Source: Ascidia mentula (Eukaryota; Chordata; Ascidiacea; Phlebobranchia; Ascidiidae). Taken from it: a stretch of 64,000 nt of DNA. The position numbers and the translations under genes were made by a program. The notes beneath the pieces were generated by a model. It was not told the DNA's origin. It saw nothing but the letters and a program-made list of their open reading frames with translations, and made no database searches. Location: positions 1,860,001-1,924,000 of the forward strand of contig OX387202.1 of assembly GCA_947561715.1 (NCBI GenBank), read 5' to 3'. Positions 20,677 to 32,769 of the stretch are shown here, piece by piece; the stretch's first letter is position 1, and every line of letters starts with the position of its first letter.

Positions 20677-23600
20677 TCAAGTACCTGTATATAAAAATAA
20701 CGTTGTTGAATAGGTCACATTTCCATTAGATTTTATCTGTAACATTTCCTTACATGTAGCATATTGCTGACCGCCGTAGTCCCAGATTCCAGTGGACATA
20801 CAAGTGGCAGTAGAGGCTCCTTCCAAAGTTAGTATTACAGGATTGCAAATAAACATGACAGCTGTTCCTTCCAAATATTCTGTCATCGGAAACATGACTT
20901 CGACGATGGCCAGAGTCACTGGCGCCAAACAAACTGCAAAGAAAAAAAGCGAGGACGGAAGTCATCAATGTGGACAAAAAAATCATGAGAAATGAATTCC
21001 TGAAATGATTTGAGCAAAGTTACGCGAAATCGTGCAAAACGCCTGTAGTTTATTCGGCAACGCATGTAGTTATAACTTACCTGCAGTACGTGATTAAACC
21101 CGAGCAAACAATGACTTTTTTCGCTTAAATCAATACAACAAATAGGTAAGCACTTTATTTTCCGCGCAAGTCATTATATAACGAGTACCTCGTAGACATG
21201 TAGGTGCTGAACCAGACCAAGCAGGTGGATCGATAAATGTTGACCCCGCATTACAAGTGTTCATTGTTGGTCCTGAAAGTTGGTAGCCTGGAACACACCC
21301 GTATGTCACCACCTCTGAGAGCTTATACACCGCTTGTGTTGGAATGACGAATTGGTTGGCATCCAAAGGGACGTTTGGACAAGCTGCAAAATAGTTGGTA
21401 ATAACAGTCCGCTTACGCCAGAACAACTTCATATTGGGTCACCTGATTGGCAAGTGGCCAGTTCTGCTTCGTTAAACATCCATTCACCGTTACGCAAACA
21501 CTCGTTGGTCGTTTCTCCTCCAACATGGATTTGGTTCGGAACCACACAAATGTAGGTAACTGAAGCGCCTTCCTGATAATTTGGTATGGGTGCAATAACG
21601 GTTGGAACAAGTCCCAATGTTGACGGAACTGCATCGCAATCTAAAGAAGTCACATTGGTTTTGAGATCCACTCATTGCAAGGTTTCTGATATTTCCAATA
21701 TACCTTTCAGACAAGAATCTGTAACAGCACTCCACGTGAAGCTTGGCAGGTCGATGTTGGATTCACGGGATAAGTACTACTCGAATACCCACTGTTGCAT
21801 GTGTACGTAACCACTCCAGTGATCGAGTACGTTGGTTGTAAAGGCAGGTATGAGGTATTGGGTACAAAAGGTGGAGGAGGAACACACACTGTTTACATAG
21901 AAAGAGGTTTGTTAATGTGAAATGTACACTAATTTTTTTTTATTTTATTACACTCATGTTATTTTATTCAGCTCATAAACAGACATTAAGTGCAGTTTAA
22001 CGGCTGTTTTGGTGCGGTATGTGTTTAATTCTCAGTTTTGTTTTCCAAATAGTTTTTGCGTACAAATTTTTAAAAAACTAACTCTTAATTTCGCAGACGA
22101 AATGAAATGCACTTAAACATATTTCTTTTTTTCTTAACTAGTTATTTACCATCCAAACACACGGGAACTTGGGCCAAGGAGTACATCCAGTTTCCACTGA
22201 CGCATCTGTTCGTTGTTTGTCCAACAAGTTGTCCAACTTGTCCGGGAGCGCACTCGTAAGTGACAACGTCGCCCTCTTTATATGGGCCTGTCCCAGGGTT
22301 ATAAACGGTGCCGAACTGAAAAGGTGGGTTACCCTTGCATTCTGTCACATATATATATAACCCACGTAAAACCTTTCATAAATAGGAACGTAACTATGGA
22401 GACAAGGCGTATTCGTACCGAGGAGACATTGAGGGCCGGGGGTTGGGGTGAACGAGCTATCAGGAAGAACACATGACTGCACCTCATGTACAGGCACATA
22501 TCCGGCCAAACACGAATATGTAGCAGATGTGCCGTGAGTGTAAGGCGCAGTAGCACCTATGGGGTTTAACACAGGCGAGGATGCTGCAGCGTTATCGGGG
22601 TTCGCTGGCAGGGCTGGGCAGTCTGAAATTTTGCAAAGACTTGCATGCAGTATTATAACAACCACACAAGCATGTTTGTCAATATACCTACAGGCAATGC
22701 ATGTTGGTGTTGGGCCGGATAGTGTTGGGGGAGTTCCGGCGATGCAAGTAATTGTCGCTGGCCCATGCAGTGAAAAGTCAGCACTGCATGAAAAAGTAGC
22801 GGTTTGAGTTGGCGTGAGGGTGATTAAAGGGGTAACGGCACCATTTGGTATTGACGGCGTTGAAGGACATTCTGCGAAAAAGACGTCGTTGGGTGTTTTC
22901 TTCAGTAGAAATATTATTTTGGTTAATTTAATATACCGGTTGCTGAGCAGGTGGGAGAGGTGTCCATCCATGTGAAGTCGGCTTTGCATTGATTGCTTGT
23001 CGACCCGACAGTGTTTTGGCCAGACGGACAACTGTAAGTAACCATGGTTCCAACAGCGTATGAGGATAACGCCGGGATAACACTGACATTTGCAATGGCG
23101 TGTGGCGCTGGGCAACCTGTCATACTTCACTTGTTTAAAACGGTCAAACGCTCGAGTCAAGAAGAAACCTGCTTGGGATTCGTGCCCATCAGGATATCTT
23201 GTGTTTAAATTCCAGCGCGGTCAAAAAAATGCTTTCGGTTACCGGTTTGATCAAAATACAATTAAAATACAAAAACAATTGCTTCTTATCAAAGAGAAAG
23301 ACAAATATAATGTTCCTGTTGCTGCCACGCATATTGTAATTTAATAATCTGTTCTTCTGGCACATAAAAAAACAGGAACTTTATTCACCGACGTTTCGCC
23401 TGTTATTCAACAAGGCTTCCTCAGGGTAATGACATAGGTTCAGCACACAACCAACACCAAAAAACGTGCCAACACGAAAAAGGGGGATAACGCTAACACC
23501 GCTTGTAAAAACACGTGATGTATAAAAAATGGGCGGGAAACAACAGTCACAGTAAGTTATTGTAAAGCACTGGGAAGTTACTTCCCAACTTACTGTGACT

Positions 23601-24482
23601 GTTGTTTGTTACATTCTGTAACATATAATTGACGTAAAATATATGTGCTGTGCTCAATGGAAACATTTTTTCTGCAATTAAGTTTCTCACCGCTTCGGCA
23701 CGTCGGTGGATTGGCAGGATACCATTGACCGTTTTGGTGGCATGTAAGCTGTGATGGTCGTACCATGATTAATCCAGCAGTTTGACAAGTATATTGGGCA
23801 ACTGTTCCACTTGGATATGGCGGAGAGGCGAGGGAGGTTAATATGATAAGTTGACCCCCTCCAACTGCACTAGGAGTCGGTGGGGCTCCGCAATCTGCGT
23901 ACAAATTGCCAAAAGTGTTCATCACTGGCTGAGAAGTTTAGCGGTGTTCTTTCACCAAAGTAAACTGATAAGTTGAAGTGTATTTCGTGGAATAATAAAT
24001 CCGGAATTAAATACCTCGGTTGCAGACAGGAGCTCCTCTGTTCCATGTTCCACCTGTTTGACATTTTATCGTATCAAACCAGGACACGGTAAAGCCAGGT
24101 GCACAAGTGTAAGTGATTGTAGCGCCAACCGTGTGGTATGTTGGAGTATCGGGAGAAAATGATCCGTGTCCTATGGTGATAGGTGGAACCCTTGGACAAA
24201 CTGTGGCAAAAAAATGAAAACTATAAATACTGCCATCCGAATTATTGTCATAGCAATTCGTGCAATGAATTGCAAACCACCAATGAAAAAACTTTCACTG
24301 ACCATTCACGTTGCACATGGGCGCATCGGGCAGGTTCCAGTTGCCATTATACAAGCAGACGAGTACGTCCTCTCCCACCAATGTACCACTCGTGCATGTG
24401 TACGTAACGGAAGAGTTGGCAGCGTAAATAGTTTGCACAGGATTGACCTCTGTCCCAGGGGATGTCGGAGGCGACGAGCATC
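20677..24482 (-). CDS. sushi/CCP-domain protein, at least 11 CCP modules
   Basis: Eleven minus-strand exons each encode one CCP (sushi, complement-control) module of about 60 residues with the four-cysteine pattern, a conserved Tyr-x-Cys in the middle and Trp before the last Cys. Exons in order: 24482-24303, 24200-24015, 23894-23691, 23116-22937, 22871-22692, 22622-22419, 22341-22150, 21888-21704, 21640-21443, 21383-21189, 20933 to 20677 (stop) or to a GTAAGG donor near 20753. All are phase 1-1 with GT-AG ends, so modules are freely shufflable. Extracellular adhesion or complement-regulatory role is expected for such chains. No signal peptide exon is visible upstream, so the 5' end is missing or lies further right. 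Exon 8 carries a frameshift (separate entry). Confidence 0.85.
21704..21888 (-). pseudogene. CCP exon 8 with a 1-base frameshift
   Basis: The exon is 185 bp while every sister exon is a multiple of three. The frame starts as a normal CCP (VVTYTCNSGY, then TSTCQA) and runs into a stop just before the donor; the neighbouring frame supplies the expected module end (TWSAVTDSCLK). One base is missing near codon QA, about 21735-21745. Either the gene is disabled in this haplotype or there is an assembly error. Confidence 0.75.
23385..23429 (-). ncRNA. hammerhead-like motif inside a CCP-gene intron
   Basis: On the minus strand: TTACC, CTGAGGA (23424-23418; position 7 may vary in hammerheads), a 7-bp stem II with one bulge, GAAA, then ACGTC and GGTGA pairing back to TTACC. 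Stem III would be the palindrome ACGU with no loop, so self-cleavage could work only in a dimer. It lies in the intron between CCP exons 3 and 4, on the sense strand of that gene. Confidence 0.5.
23535..23605. repeat. inverted repeat in the same intron
   Basis: AAACAACAGTCACAGTAAGT near 23538 pairs with ACTTACTGTGACTGTTGTTT near 23590, with an inner GGGAAGT/ACTTCCC pairing. It is part of the inserted element that also carries the ribozyme-like motif. Confidence 0.65.
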
Positions 24483-24565
24483 CTACCAAGTTTTAAGTTA
24501 ATTGCAAGCAATTATATATTATTAAACCTCAAGCATTAGTAAAACGACTAGTGATGTTCCCAGTT

Positions 24566-24630
24566 CCAAATTATCCGGCCCGGCCGGATCTGGATAGATA
24601 TCAATTAAATCCGGCCGGATAATTTGGATC
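24566..24630. repeat. palindromic element, CCGGCC-rich arms
   Basis: CCAAATTATCCGGCC near 24569 is repeated inverted as GGCCGGATAATTTGG near 24627, about 32 bases apart. Probably a very short terminal-inverted-repeat element; no other copy seen in the window. Confidence 0.55.
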
Positions 24631-24639
24631 TGGCGGTTT

Positions 24640-25280
24640 GTTAACACCGATTCGTGTATTTTATCGGTATGGCAAAAATGTTTGATTGCCAAACAGAATG
24701 CTATGATAAGGTTAGCTTATCATTAGTGGAACAAAATAAACGTGGGTATTTATTAATATGGTATAACACGTCACAAAAAAACCTTAATAACAAACATCCG
24801 AAAAATCGGAAGTCGGCGAGTATCACAGACCGGGTCCCCAAAACGAGTAATTTGCGAATGTTTGTCCTTGTATTTGAGCCCTGAGATTTTTTCAGTTTGG
24901 AGAAAATTGTATTATGAGAAACAACAAAAATGACGTCGCATGTTCCACAGAAAAAACATAGAAATCACAAAACATTTCATCCAAAGCTAACTTCGGGTAC
25001 TTTCCCCAATTGGTTTCCACAAAATTGTGGAATGCGGTCAACGGTTAAAGTGGGTTTAATTATTAAATTATTTGTGGTCTGTTATCTGAAATAAAACTCA
25101 ACACATTTTAGTAAATATCTCATTTCATGTTCTGGCCAAATGTGTATTTATAACTTGTATTAGGTGGCAAAAATTTCGTATATCTAAACTCTCTGAGGTG
25201 CAAAATACTTGGGAGTTAATTAATTTCAATAAGAAAGCCAAAGCTAACATGCTATTGATCATTTTACGTTAGTTGGTATT
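24640..25280. other. noncoding stretch
   Basis: No coding or RNA feature supported. Confidence 0.4.
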
Positions 25281-25282
25281 GA

Positions 25283-25352
25283 TCATTTTACATTCTAGTA
25301 CTGATGATGACCCAGTTCGATTTCGAAACGTCTACTAACTTACGTAAAATGA
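25283..25352 (+). ncRNA. hammerhead-like motif with strong stem I, weak stem II
   Basis: Stem I pairs TAGTA (25296-25300) with TACTA (25333-25337) and, beyond an internal loop, TCATTTTAC with GTAAAATGA. The core CTGATGA (25301-25307), GAAA (25325-25328) and CGTC cleavage context are present. Stem II does not pair convincingly and stem III is a loopless ACGU. Likely a decayed ribozyme of the same family as 23385 and 51574. Confidence 0.5.
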
Positions 25353-25473
25353 CCAATCGCATATTATACTCTCTAAGCTTGTTGATTATATGAACTTATT
25401 AAAACGGGTAAAAACTATGCGATATTTTATTTTTTTTCAATCCTCACTTAAAGTGCATGTGACACGGAAAATT

Positions 25474-25569
25474 AAAACACATTAATAATTAAACTAAGAG
25501 ATGTTCATTACTTTAAAACATTTTTGGCGAAAAAAGTAGCTTGATACGACGACTAGATACAGCTGAACA
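25474..25569. repeat. 96-bp segment duplicated into a zinc-finger gene
   Basis: Identical over 96 bases to 27497-27592, where it interrupts a zinc finger. The surrounding sequence differs. Confidence 0.85.
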
Positions 25570-26190
25570 AAGTCGCACTTTTGCCGCTGCGAACGAAATC
25601 GTGCGAAAGCGAGATTATTGTTAGGTGACGTCATAGAAGGCGCTTTGGTCGTGCGAGTGCTGGCAGCAAGCCTTATGCATAGGAATGGAAAACATTGTAA
25701 AACTGGTTTAGTATAGTTTTGCATTAAACAGTGCACAACAAGTGAAAAAGTGGAACAAACTGATTTCGATGTTAATTTTAGCTGCAGACAGATGGCCGCT
25801 GTTTCGACCTATTAATCCGCTGTTTCGACCTATAATATTTAGTTGTGTAAAAATGAAACAGTTACTGGGACAGGGTGTTCTTGTGGTTAAAGCATTTATG
25901 ATCGCTAACGTGATGCATGAACTTTTGAAAACACGACAGAGACGAACCGACAATTAAGCATTGTCGTTTTGTCCACTCACAGCAAAAGATATATTAATTC
26001 GCCACAATCAACCACCAATGTATTTTTCGCAATATAGTTGTAACAAGAAATGTTGGAATTAACAATTTGAAGTCAACACATGGATGAGGTTAAAGTTATG
26101 ACATCACACCCAAAATAAAATCACTGGGCAATGTCACTGAGCAAAGAAACGTCGTTGCTGCTATACCCTTCAGTCTTCCAATAATCAAAA
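25570..26190. other. noncoding stretch
   Basis: Nothing supported. Confidence 0.4.
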
Positions 26191-26194
26191 TATG

Positions 26195-26560
26195 CCTTTG
26201 GTTTGTGACGTCACAGTGACATATTTTTGTTTGTTTGTTGTAAAACCTTGACCTATTTGAGATAACGTAATTTGTGGATTCTCCTATGTTTAAAACTATT
26301 CGATATCTGCAATATAAGGCGCCTTCTCCTATCTAAACAATGCAATTTGTTGACGCGAGCGCCATGTGTAGCGTCTAATTCGCTGCAGTGAAAAAGGTTT
26401 ACGATTTATGGTTTTCGCTACGTTTCGTGCAGTTTTCTACATTTTTTAGTTGACGTAGAACCGAAAACCTTTGGATATATGTTTGTTGTAGATGTACCTT
26501 TAGTATTACGCAAAGTTGCCATGGCCGCGTCAAATACACTTACCCCGTTGAACCAAATTT
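26195..26560. repeat. dispersed repeat, copy at 5575-5870
   Basis: Second copy of the repeat described at 5575-5870. Confidence 0.6.
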
Positions 26561-26564
26561 ACCA

Positions 26565-27350
26565 TAACATGCTAAAATTCCTACTAACAACTGTCCTAGT
26601 GACGCAAGATAGGACAAAAAAAGGAATTTTCCATGAAAAAAAATCATTTCAAATCAAACTCTGATATCAATTTTTTTTGATTACTTCCGTTGTTTATTTA
26701 AAGCACTCCCTATTACACATATGTGCACAACACATCGCAGTATGCTTTTGTTTTTCTTTTGTTTCTTGCACTCACGTTTTATCAAATTTCCCTCAATGTT
26801 TATTTCCGCACTATAGTCGTATTCTGTGTTTGCCACATTCCGTAGCGCTCCATTGGTTCACGTGCAAGTCGTTGATTGGTTGATTGGTCGGTGCAAGGAG
26901 TGCTGTTTATATGACCTGTTAGTCTTGAGATGGGCGTCGTGCTGTATGGTTGTTTTTAGTGTTGCCAAACAAGTAGTTTGCATCGGAGGGTTTATTGGCG
27001 TTTACTGGTATTGTATGTACGTTTTATCGTCAGTTTTGGTTCTTTCATTAAAGAGACACCCATTTAGTGAAACCAGTATGAGGTATTTTGGCTTTAGTGG
27101 TGAGCCGTTACTGCAGGTTCCGCCCCTTTTCTGAATTAGGGCGGCAGCGTTGGGTCGCCGAAATAATTCCGTGACAGATATCTTCATTATAACTTGAGTA
27201 TGGTTTTTCTTTGACTGTCTCAATTTAGGAATCTAAAACAAATCCACTCTAAAACAAATTTCCAATGTGATTTATGTAAGAGCCTACACTGAAGAAAGCT
27301 TTTAGATGGATGTTAGACTTGTAATATATCTCCAATATGAATTCGGATAT
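26565..27350. other. noncoding; zinc-finger 3' region from about 27235
   Basis: No exon found. From about 27235 the sequence matches the region downstream of the other zinc-finger genes (30765 and 44840), i.e. a shared 3' untranslated region. Confidence 0.45.
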
Positions 27351-27354
27351 GGAT

Positions 27355-27496
27355 TCACATTTGTTGGTGAACTTTCTTTACGTGTGAATAAAAATAAGCA
27401 TTCTTGCTGAATGTTTTTGAACATAAAGTGCACTTGTAAGGTTTCTCTCCAGTGTGAATTCGTTCATGTATCGTTCGATGGCTTGATCTACTGAAA
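27355..27496 (-). pseudogene. severed 3' end of the zinc-finger gene
   Basis: After the insertion the original frame resumes: the rest of one finger ([16 protein letters not shown]) and a last finger ([16 protein letters not shown]), with a stop at 27355-27357. The end resembles the ends of the copies at 30.9 and 44.9 kb (VTKxHQEx). Confidence 0.75.
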
Positions 27497-27592
27497 AAAA
27501 CACATTAATAATTAAACTAAGAGATGTTCATTACTTTAAAACATTTTTGGCGAAAAAAGTAGCTTGATACGACGACTAGATACAGCTGAACA
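27497..27592. mobile_element. 96-bp insertion in the zinc-finger gene
   Basis: Exact copy of 25474-25569, inserted in the seventh finger with CTGAAA on both sides (possible 6-bp target duplication). Next to it the finger start is tandemly duplicated (two copies of GCTTGATCACAAATCTTACAC at 27599 and 27639). Confidence 0.7.
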
Positions 27593-27619
27593 CTGAAAGC
27601 TTGATCACAAATCTTACAC

Positions 27620-28174
27620 TTAAAATCTACTGAAAGCTTGATCACAAATCTTACACTTAAATGGTTTCTCTCCAGTGTGAATTCGTTGATGGATTTTCAA
27701 TTCTTGACGGGTTTGGAAACATTTTTCGCAAATAATGCATCTGAATGGTTTCTCTCCAGTATGAATTCGTTCGTGTACCGTTCGATCGCTTGATCTACTG
27801 AAAGCTTTAACACATCTGTTACACTTAAACGGTTTCTCTCCAGTGTGAATTCGTTCGTGTGTAGTTCGATGGCTTGATTGACTGAAAGCTTTAACACATC
27901 TGTTACACTTAAACGGTTTCTCTCCAGTGTGAATTCGTTCCTGTGTAGTTCGATGGCTTGAATGGCTGAAAGCTTTATCACAAATATTACACTTAAACGG
28001 TTTCTCTCCAGTATGAATTCGTTGATGGATTTTCAATTGTTGGCGAATTTGGAAACATTTTTCGCAAATATTGCATCTGAATGGTTTCTCTCCAGTATGA
28101 GTTTGAACGTGTTTGCTTAGATGGCTGTTCCTGGTGTATGCTTTAGAGCATAATGTGCATTTGTAGGGATTCAT
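27620..28174 (-). CDS. C2H2 zinc-finger protein, truncated by insertion
   Basis: Single-exon frame of 184 residues starting MNPYKC. Six full C2H2 fingers with TGEKPF linkers are followed by a seventh cut after SRF by a stop. Finger 1 is at residues 4-26. Finger 3 has Gln in place of the first zinc-binding His (TTQERIH). Fingers 2 and 6 (CEKCFQxRQ) and 4 and 5 (CVKAFSxSS) are near duplicates, so the array grew by internal duplication. A DNA-binding nuclear protein is expected for the intact gene. The stop comes from a local duplication plus the 96-bp insertion just downstream; the original 3' end survives at 27355-27496. No KRAB, SCAN or other partner domain is seen. Confidence 0.8.
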   Translation of the reverse strand: MNPYKCTLCSKAYTRNSHLSKHVQTHTGEKPFRCNICEKCFQIRQQLKIHQRIHTGEKPFKCNICDKAFSHSSHRTTQERIHTGEKPFKCNRCVKAFSQSSHRTTHERIHTGEKPFKCNRCVKAFSRSSDRTVHERIHTGEKPFRCIICEKCFQTRQELKIHQRIHTGEKPFKCKICDQAFSRF

Positions 28175-28179
28175 TCTTC

Positions 28180-29550
28180 AAACTTCGTCAACGTAATATT
28201 TCTGATAATTTGTGTCTTAAATATCAGTATGGTTCGTCACTGATGCTACAACAGCTTTTCTATTTCGTTTGTATTTCGTCTTTCTTATACCTCACATGTA
28301 TTTATTCCCAAGTATTGCGCGCATATAAAAAGTTTTTCGCTGCGAAGCAAGTATATTCTCATAAACCATAATAAAAAAAAAAACTTACTTTTACTTGTTA
28401 TTTCAATAATAATATCAGCGCGCAAAACAAATATCTTGGATTTAAATATGTAAATTAATCTCTCAATTCACCATTTGTTTTGTCTCTGTTTGTTGCATTG
28501 TCGTTTGTAGCAAATATTGAGTTATTTCAATCTCAACTGCTTAAAAACATTGTCGAATCACTATTGTCTTTCCCTTTTTAAACTGCAAACTTAGCGCCAC
28601 CTTTTAATGTTCTATGTGTAAAATACTTCTGCTTCTATTAAACAATTGTTACGCGAATTCCTTCTTGCCATGAACGAAGTGATTTTAACTGAGGCCAATG
28701 TACCTTCACATGCTCGGTGTCAAGACTGTTACGATTACTCGAGGTTCACACAGTTCCATGCGTAACTTTCACGTAGTTTGGTGACTTGTTGGCCACAAAC
28801 ACCACAGCTTTGCTGGACAGGAAGTTATTAATCTTTCACACTTAGTTCACACCACGGCATGCATACAGTTGCTGTTATTGTGTGGTCTGCAGTAATGGAT
28901 CAGCCACACGTGTTTTGCACGTATTATCTAAAAGCATTGGGCGATATTTTAGCATTCAAATATTACGTTTTCAACCACGTAAAGCCCCAAAGAAGACAAA
29001 ACATTTAGATGCGATTTCCAAACAAACGTAGAAGTGATGCAGAATCCACAATCGAACTCATACTGTTGGAAGAAATGTAAGCGACTAAGATACGCTGGAC
29101 CTTACAACAAGAGAATCTAAACGAATTGAAAGGTTTTGAAATGAGTTCGTCTGTTTGCTTCCCATAAAAAATGACCAGCGATCTCCACTATAGGTTGTAG
29201 AATGTTTACCCACCAGTAATCTTACTGACCAGAAAATGGTAGATTGACGTAAGATTCCAAAAAGAAATAATGTTTAAACAAGTTAAATATTGGTAATGTA
29301 TATTGGAAATGTAAGGATTAAAACGGCCCAAAAATAAAACGGTGATAAATTGTTTATTTTTCGTTTATTATTTACTTCTGTCAATAAAGCTATTCTGGTT
29401 TATAGAATGTTGAGCAACATATTTGCTTTAGTTTTCTTGTTCAAATAATTAAACTCCAAGTATTTTTCAAGTTGTTGTGTTATGCAAAAAAGCCCACCAT
29501 AGTATATGCTGATAAAGTATAGAATGCAAATGTTCGAAAAAATCAATTTA
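28180..29550. other. noncoding stretch
   Basis: The segments 28590-28860 and 33970-34200 are related (CACAGTTCCATGC, ACAAACGCCAAAGCTT-like), so this is a dispersed repeat upstream of zinc-finger copies. No gene seen. Confidence 0.4.
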
Positions 29551-29558
29551 CATCAATT

Positions 29559-30300
29559 GTGTTCGCAGAAGCAATACGTATGCGCCGCCTAAACGAGGTA
29601 GACAAGGACTTCATCCACAGCCTTGAACGGTTGAAGCAAAAATTTCTACGGTCTCATTTCCCCAAGAAGATGACATCAGATGTCGTAGCAACAGCGGCCA
29701 ACTGGAAACAACGACTTGGCCCCGCAACACGGAAAAGTCCCACAAAAGGGTAGTATAGGCCACTGCATTTCCAAACTAAATAAACTCTCCACAAAGGAAA
29801 GAGCTCTTAAAACCTGCAGCTTCCGTCACTTTGAAGCTACCAAAAACACTTTTTTTGACAATCCACCGTGCCCTTGCACTTGGAAACACACAGGCTGGTG
29901 GGTATTCTCGACCTTGCGGAAAATGCGCATTATGCAGCGGCCGAAAGAATTTTAAGACAAAGGTTCACTCTACCACCTGTATCACTATCCTTTTCCACCA
30001 CACCATCCCTCTACGACAAAAACTTACATGGAATTCACATCGTTCCACACGGCAAGCAGGACGTTTCAAAGATGCCATAGGGGACAAGATGGCGCTAGTA
30101 AAACACCATCAAAATAAGCACCATATCATATTTAAAAGCAAACCGGACATTGCAGATTGTTTTACTGCAATTTTCGTCCAAGAACCTCGCACGGTACTTA
30201 TGGATAATTGTGAAGACAAATGGTTAAACGACCTCAGGGCGTGAATAAACATTCAGCCTATGATTTTCCCCCCTCATGAAATGACCTTTTTCGCGCTCTT
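29559..30300 (+). mobile_element. Penelope-like retroelement 3' coding remnant
   Basis: Frames along the plus strand give in order: the end of a reverse transcriptase (IRMRRLNEVDKDF), a linker, a cysteine motif region (CGKCALCSGRKN), and a C-terminal block (MALVKHHQNKHH, then CEDKWLNDLRA), followed after an in-frame TGA at 30242 by INIQPMIFP, the usual element end. The frame changes at least twice between 29740 and 30070, so it is dead. It belongs to a different lineage from the 33.0 kb copy. Confidence 0.7.
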
Positions 30301-30304
30301 CCAT

Positions 30305-31455
<1,151 letters not shown>

Positions 31456-31699
31456 TCTTCACACTTCGTTAGAGTAACTGTTTAGGTCACTTCTGTTCCA
31501 AACGTATGAGTGTTTCGCCAGTGATTGTGATCTATGATTCGTAAAAACTTCTTTCTGCTGTGAATCAACAAAATTGTCATGAACCACAAAGGAAAGTACG
31601 TTGAACGTTGAACCTAAATCCTTCCTGTAAAACAATAAACATTAATATATGTAAAATAAAAATCTTGGCGTTAAAATATACATTAATCCATTCAATTTT

Positions 31700-31930
31700 A
31701 CCACGCAGTAATATTTCATGCAATGTCATGATTGGCAGGATCGCCCCACTGCGCAGATCCTTGCTTGGCGATCACAGCTAACTTATCGCGATCATGAGAT
31801 TTTCAGGCTTGTCAGCCCAGACATTGCAGCTCAGCTGGTTTAGCCACGATCCTGGAGTTACCAGGCCCAACGGTCTACCAATTGTGCTACAGGAGCTCAG
31901 TGGTTTCATGGGATATATTGTGGCCTAGGT
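31700..31930. repeat. SINE-like repeat with tRNA-like segment
   Basis: 31709-31800 matches the reverse complement of 52850-52945 and part of 34207-34260 (TCCTTGCTTGGCGATCAC). On the minus strand 31900-31850 resembles a tRNA 5' half (GCTCCTGTAGCACAATTGG), suggesting a tRNA-derived SINE. The B-box is degenerate. Confidence 0.5.
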
Positions 31931-31934
31931 ACAC

Positions 31935-32690
31935 GAGTGCGCAAACGGACAACTTGGCAGGCAACCTTCACATATACGTAGGGGATATTACTGCGTTATC
32001 TGATACGGTGGTAGAGTAATTCCGCTCAAATGTTGGTCTAACAAGAAATGTTATGCACATACATTGGTGTAGGGTTGGGTGACAGAACCTTCGATGCGCA
32101 TTACGCTGCTCAAAGATAAAATATCTTTGCTTCCTTCAACGAAGATTACATCGAATTCGGTCATTAGAGAATAAACTCTCAAACCTCATGCTCATAACAC
32201 AATCTGTTGGAAATTACAGCTACACCGGGTCACAAAGTTTTTTCAAACTTGATCCACATACAAGTCTGTGCAAAATTGATAACTTAGTGCATTTTAAGAG
32301 TTAGGTGCGAACAGGGCAACCACCTGTTGTCTTTAGTTATATATTCAAATTGAAATACTGCACTAAATAATAGCGTTAATATTCCGCAAGACACAGTTTC
32401 ATGTTTGCACATTTCCATGCACAACTTGTGTCTTTTTGGCGTGAACACTGTGCTGACATTTTGGACAGGAAATTATTAATCTTTCCTGTAAAATAGCAAT
32501 AATTTCAACCAGTTGCGTCTCAAATGAAAGTTACTGTTTCAAGCATTACAACCTCCATGTGATGTGCTGAGTGCGGCAGTTTTAGGTGGTCGTGTCTTAC
32601 TAGTCTTAAACAACGAACTAACAACAATTTCTGCAAAGAAATTGTAACTGACGCTGCCAGGCATATTTGATTGCTGAATACTGCCCTCCT
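31935..32690. other. noncoding stretch
   Basis: Nothing supported. Confidence 0.4.
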
Positions 32691-32697
32691 AGCAAAC

Positions 32698-32760
32698 TTT
32701 ACATTATCGACGTTTCTCAACGTTTCGGCTATTATGCAGCAGCCTTCATCAGGAGGTAAC
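32698..32760 (-). ncRNA. hammerhead ribozyme of a Penelope-like element
   Basis: Minus strand: GTTACCTC leads into CTGATGA (32752-32746), stem II GGCTGCT/AATAGCC with loop GCAT, GAAA (32726-32723), and a perfect stem III CGTT/AACG with loop GAGA. The cleavage site is UC (after 32709). Stem I pairs TC/GA and, across an internal loop, TTAC/GTAA. It is the same family as 4778-4858: the stem II loop and upstream TGTCCACTTTG are shared. Differences between the copies often keep pairing (stem III has a shorter loop here). Confidence 0.7.
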
Positions 32761-32769
32761 AAATGTAAG

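Noticed and set aside
22345..23160. 271-codon open frame on the minus strand
   Set aside because: It reads through introns between CCP exons 4-6. The exon boundaries and phases explain the sequence better.
31850..31900. Functional tRNA gene
   Set aside because: Only a 5' half with a degenerate B-box; it looks like a SINE head.
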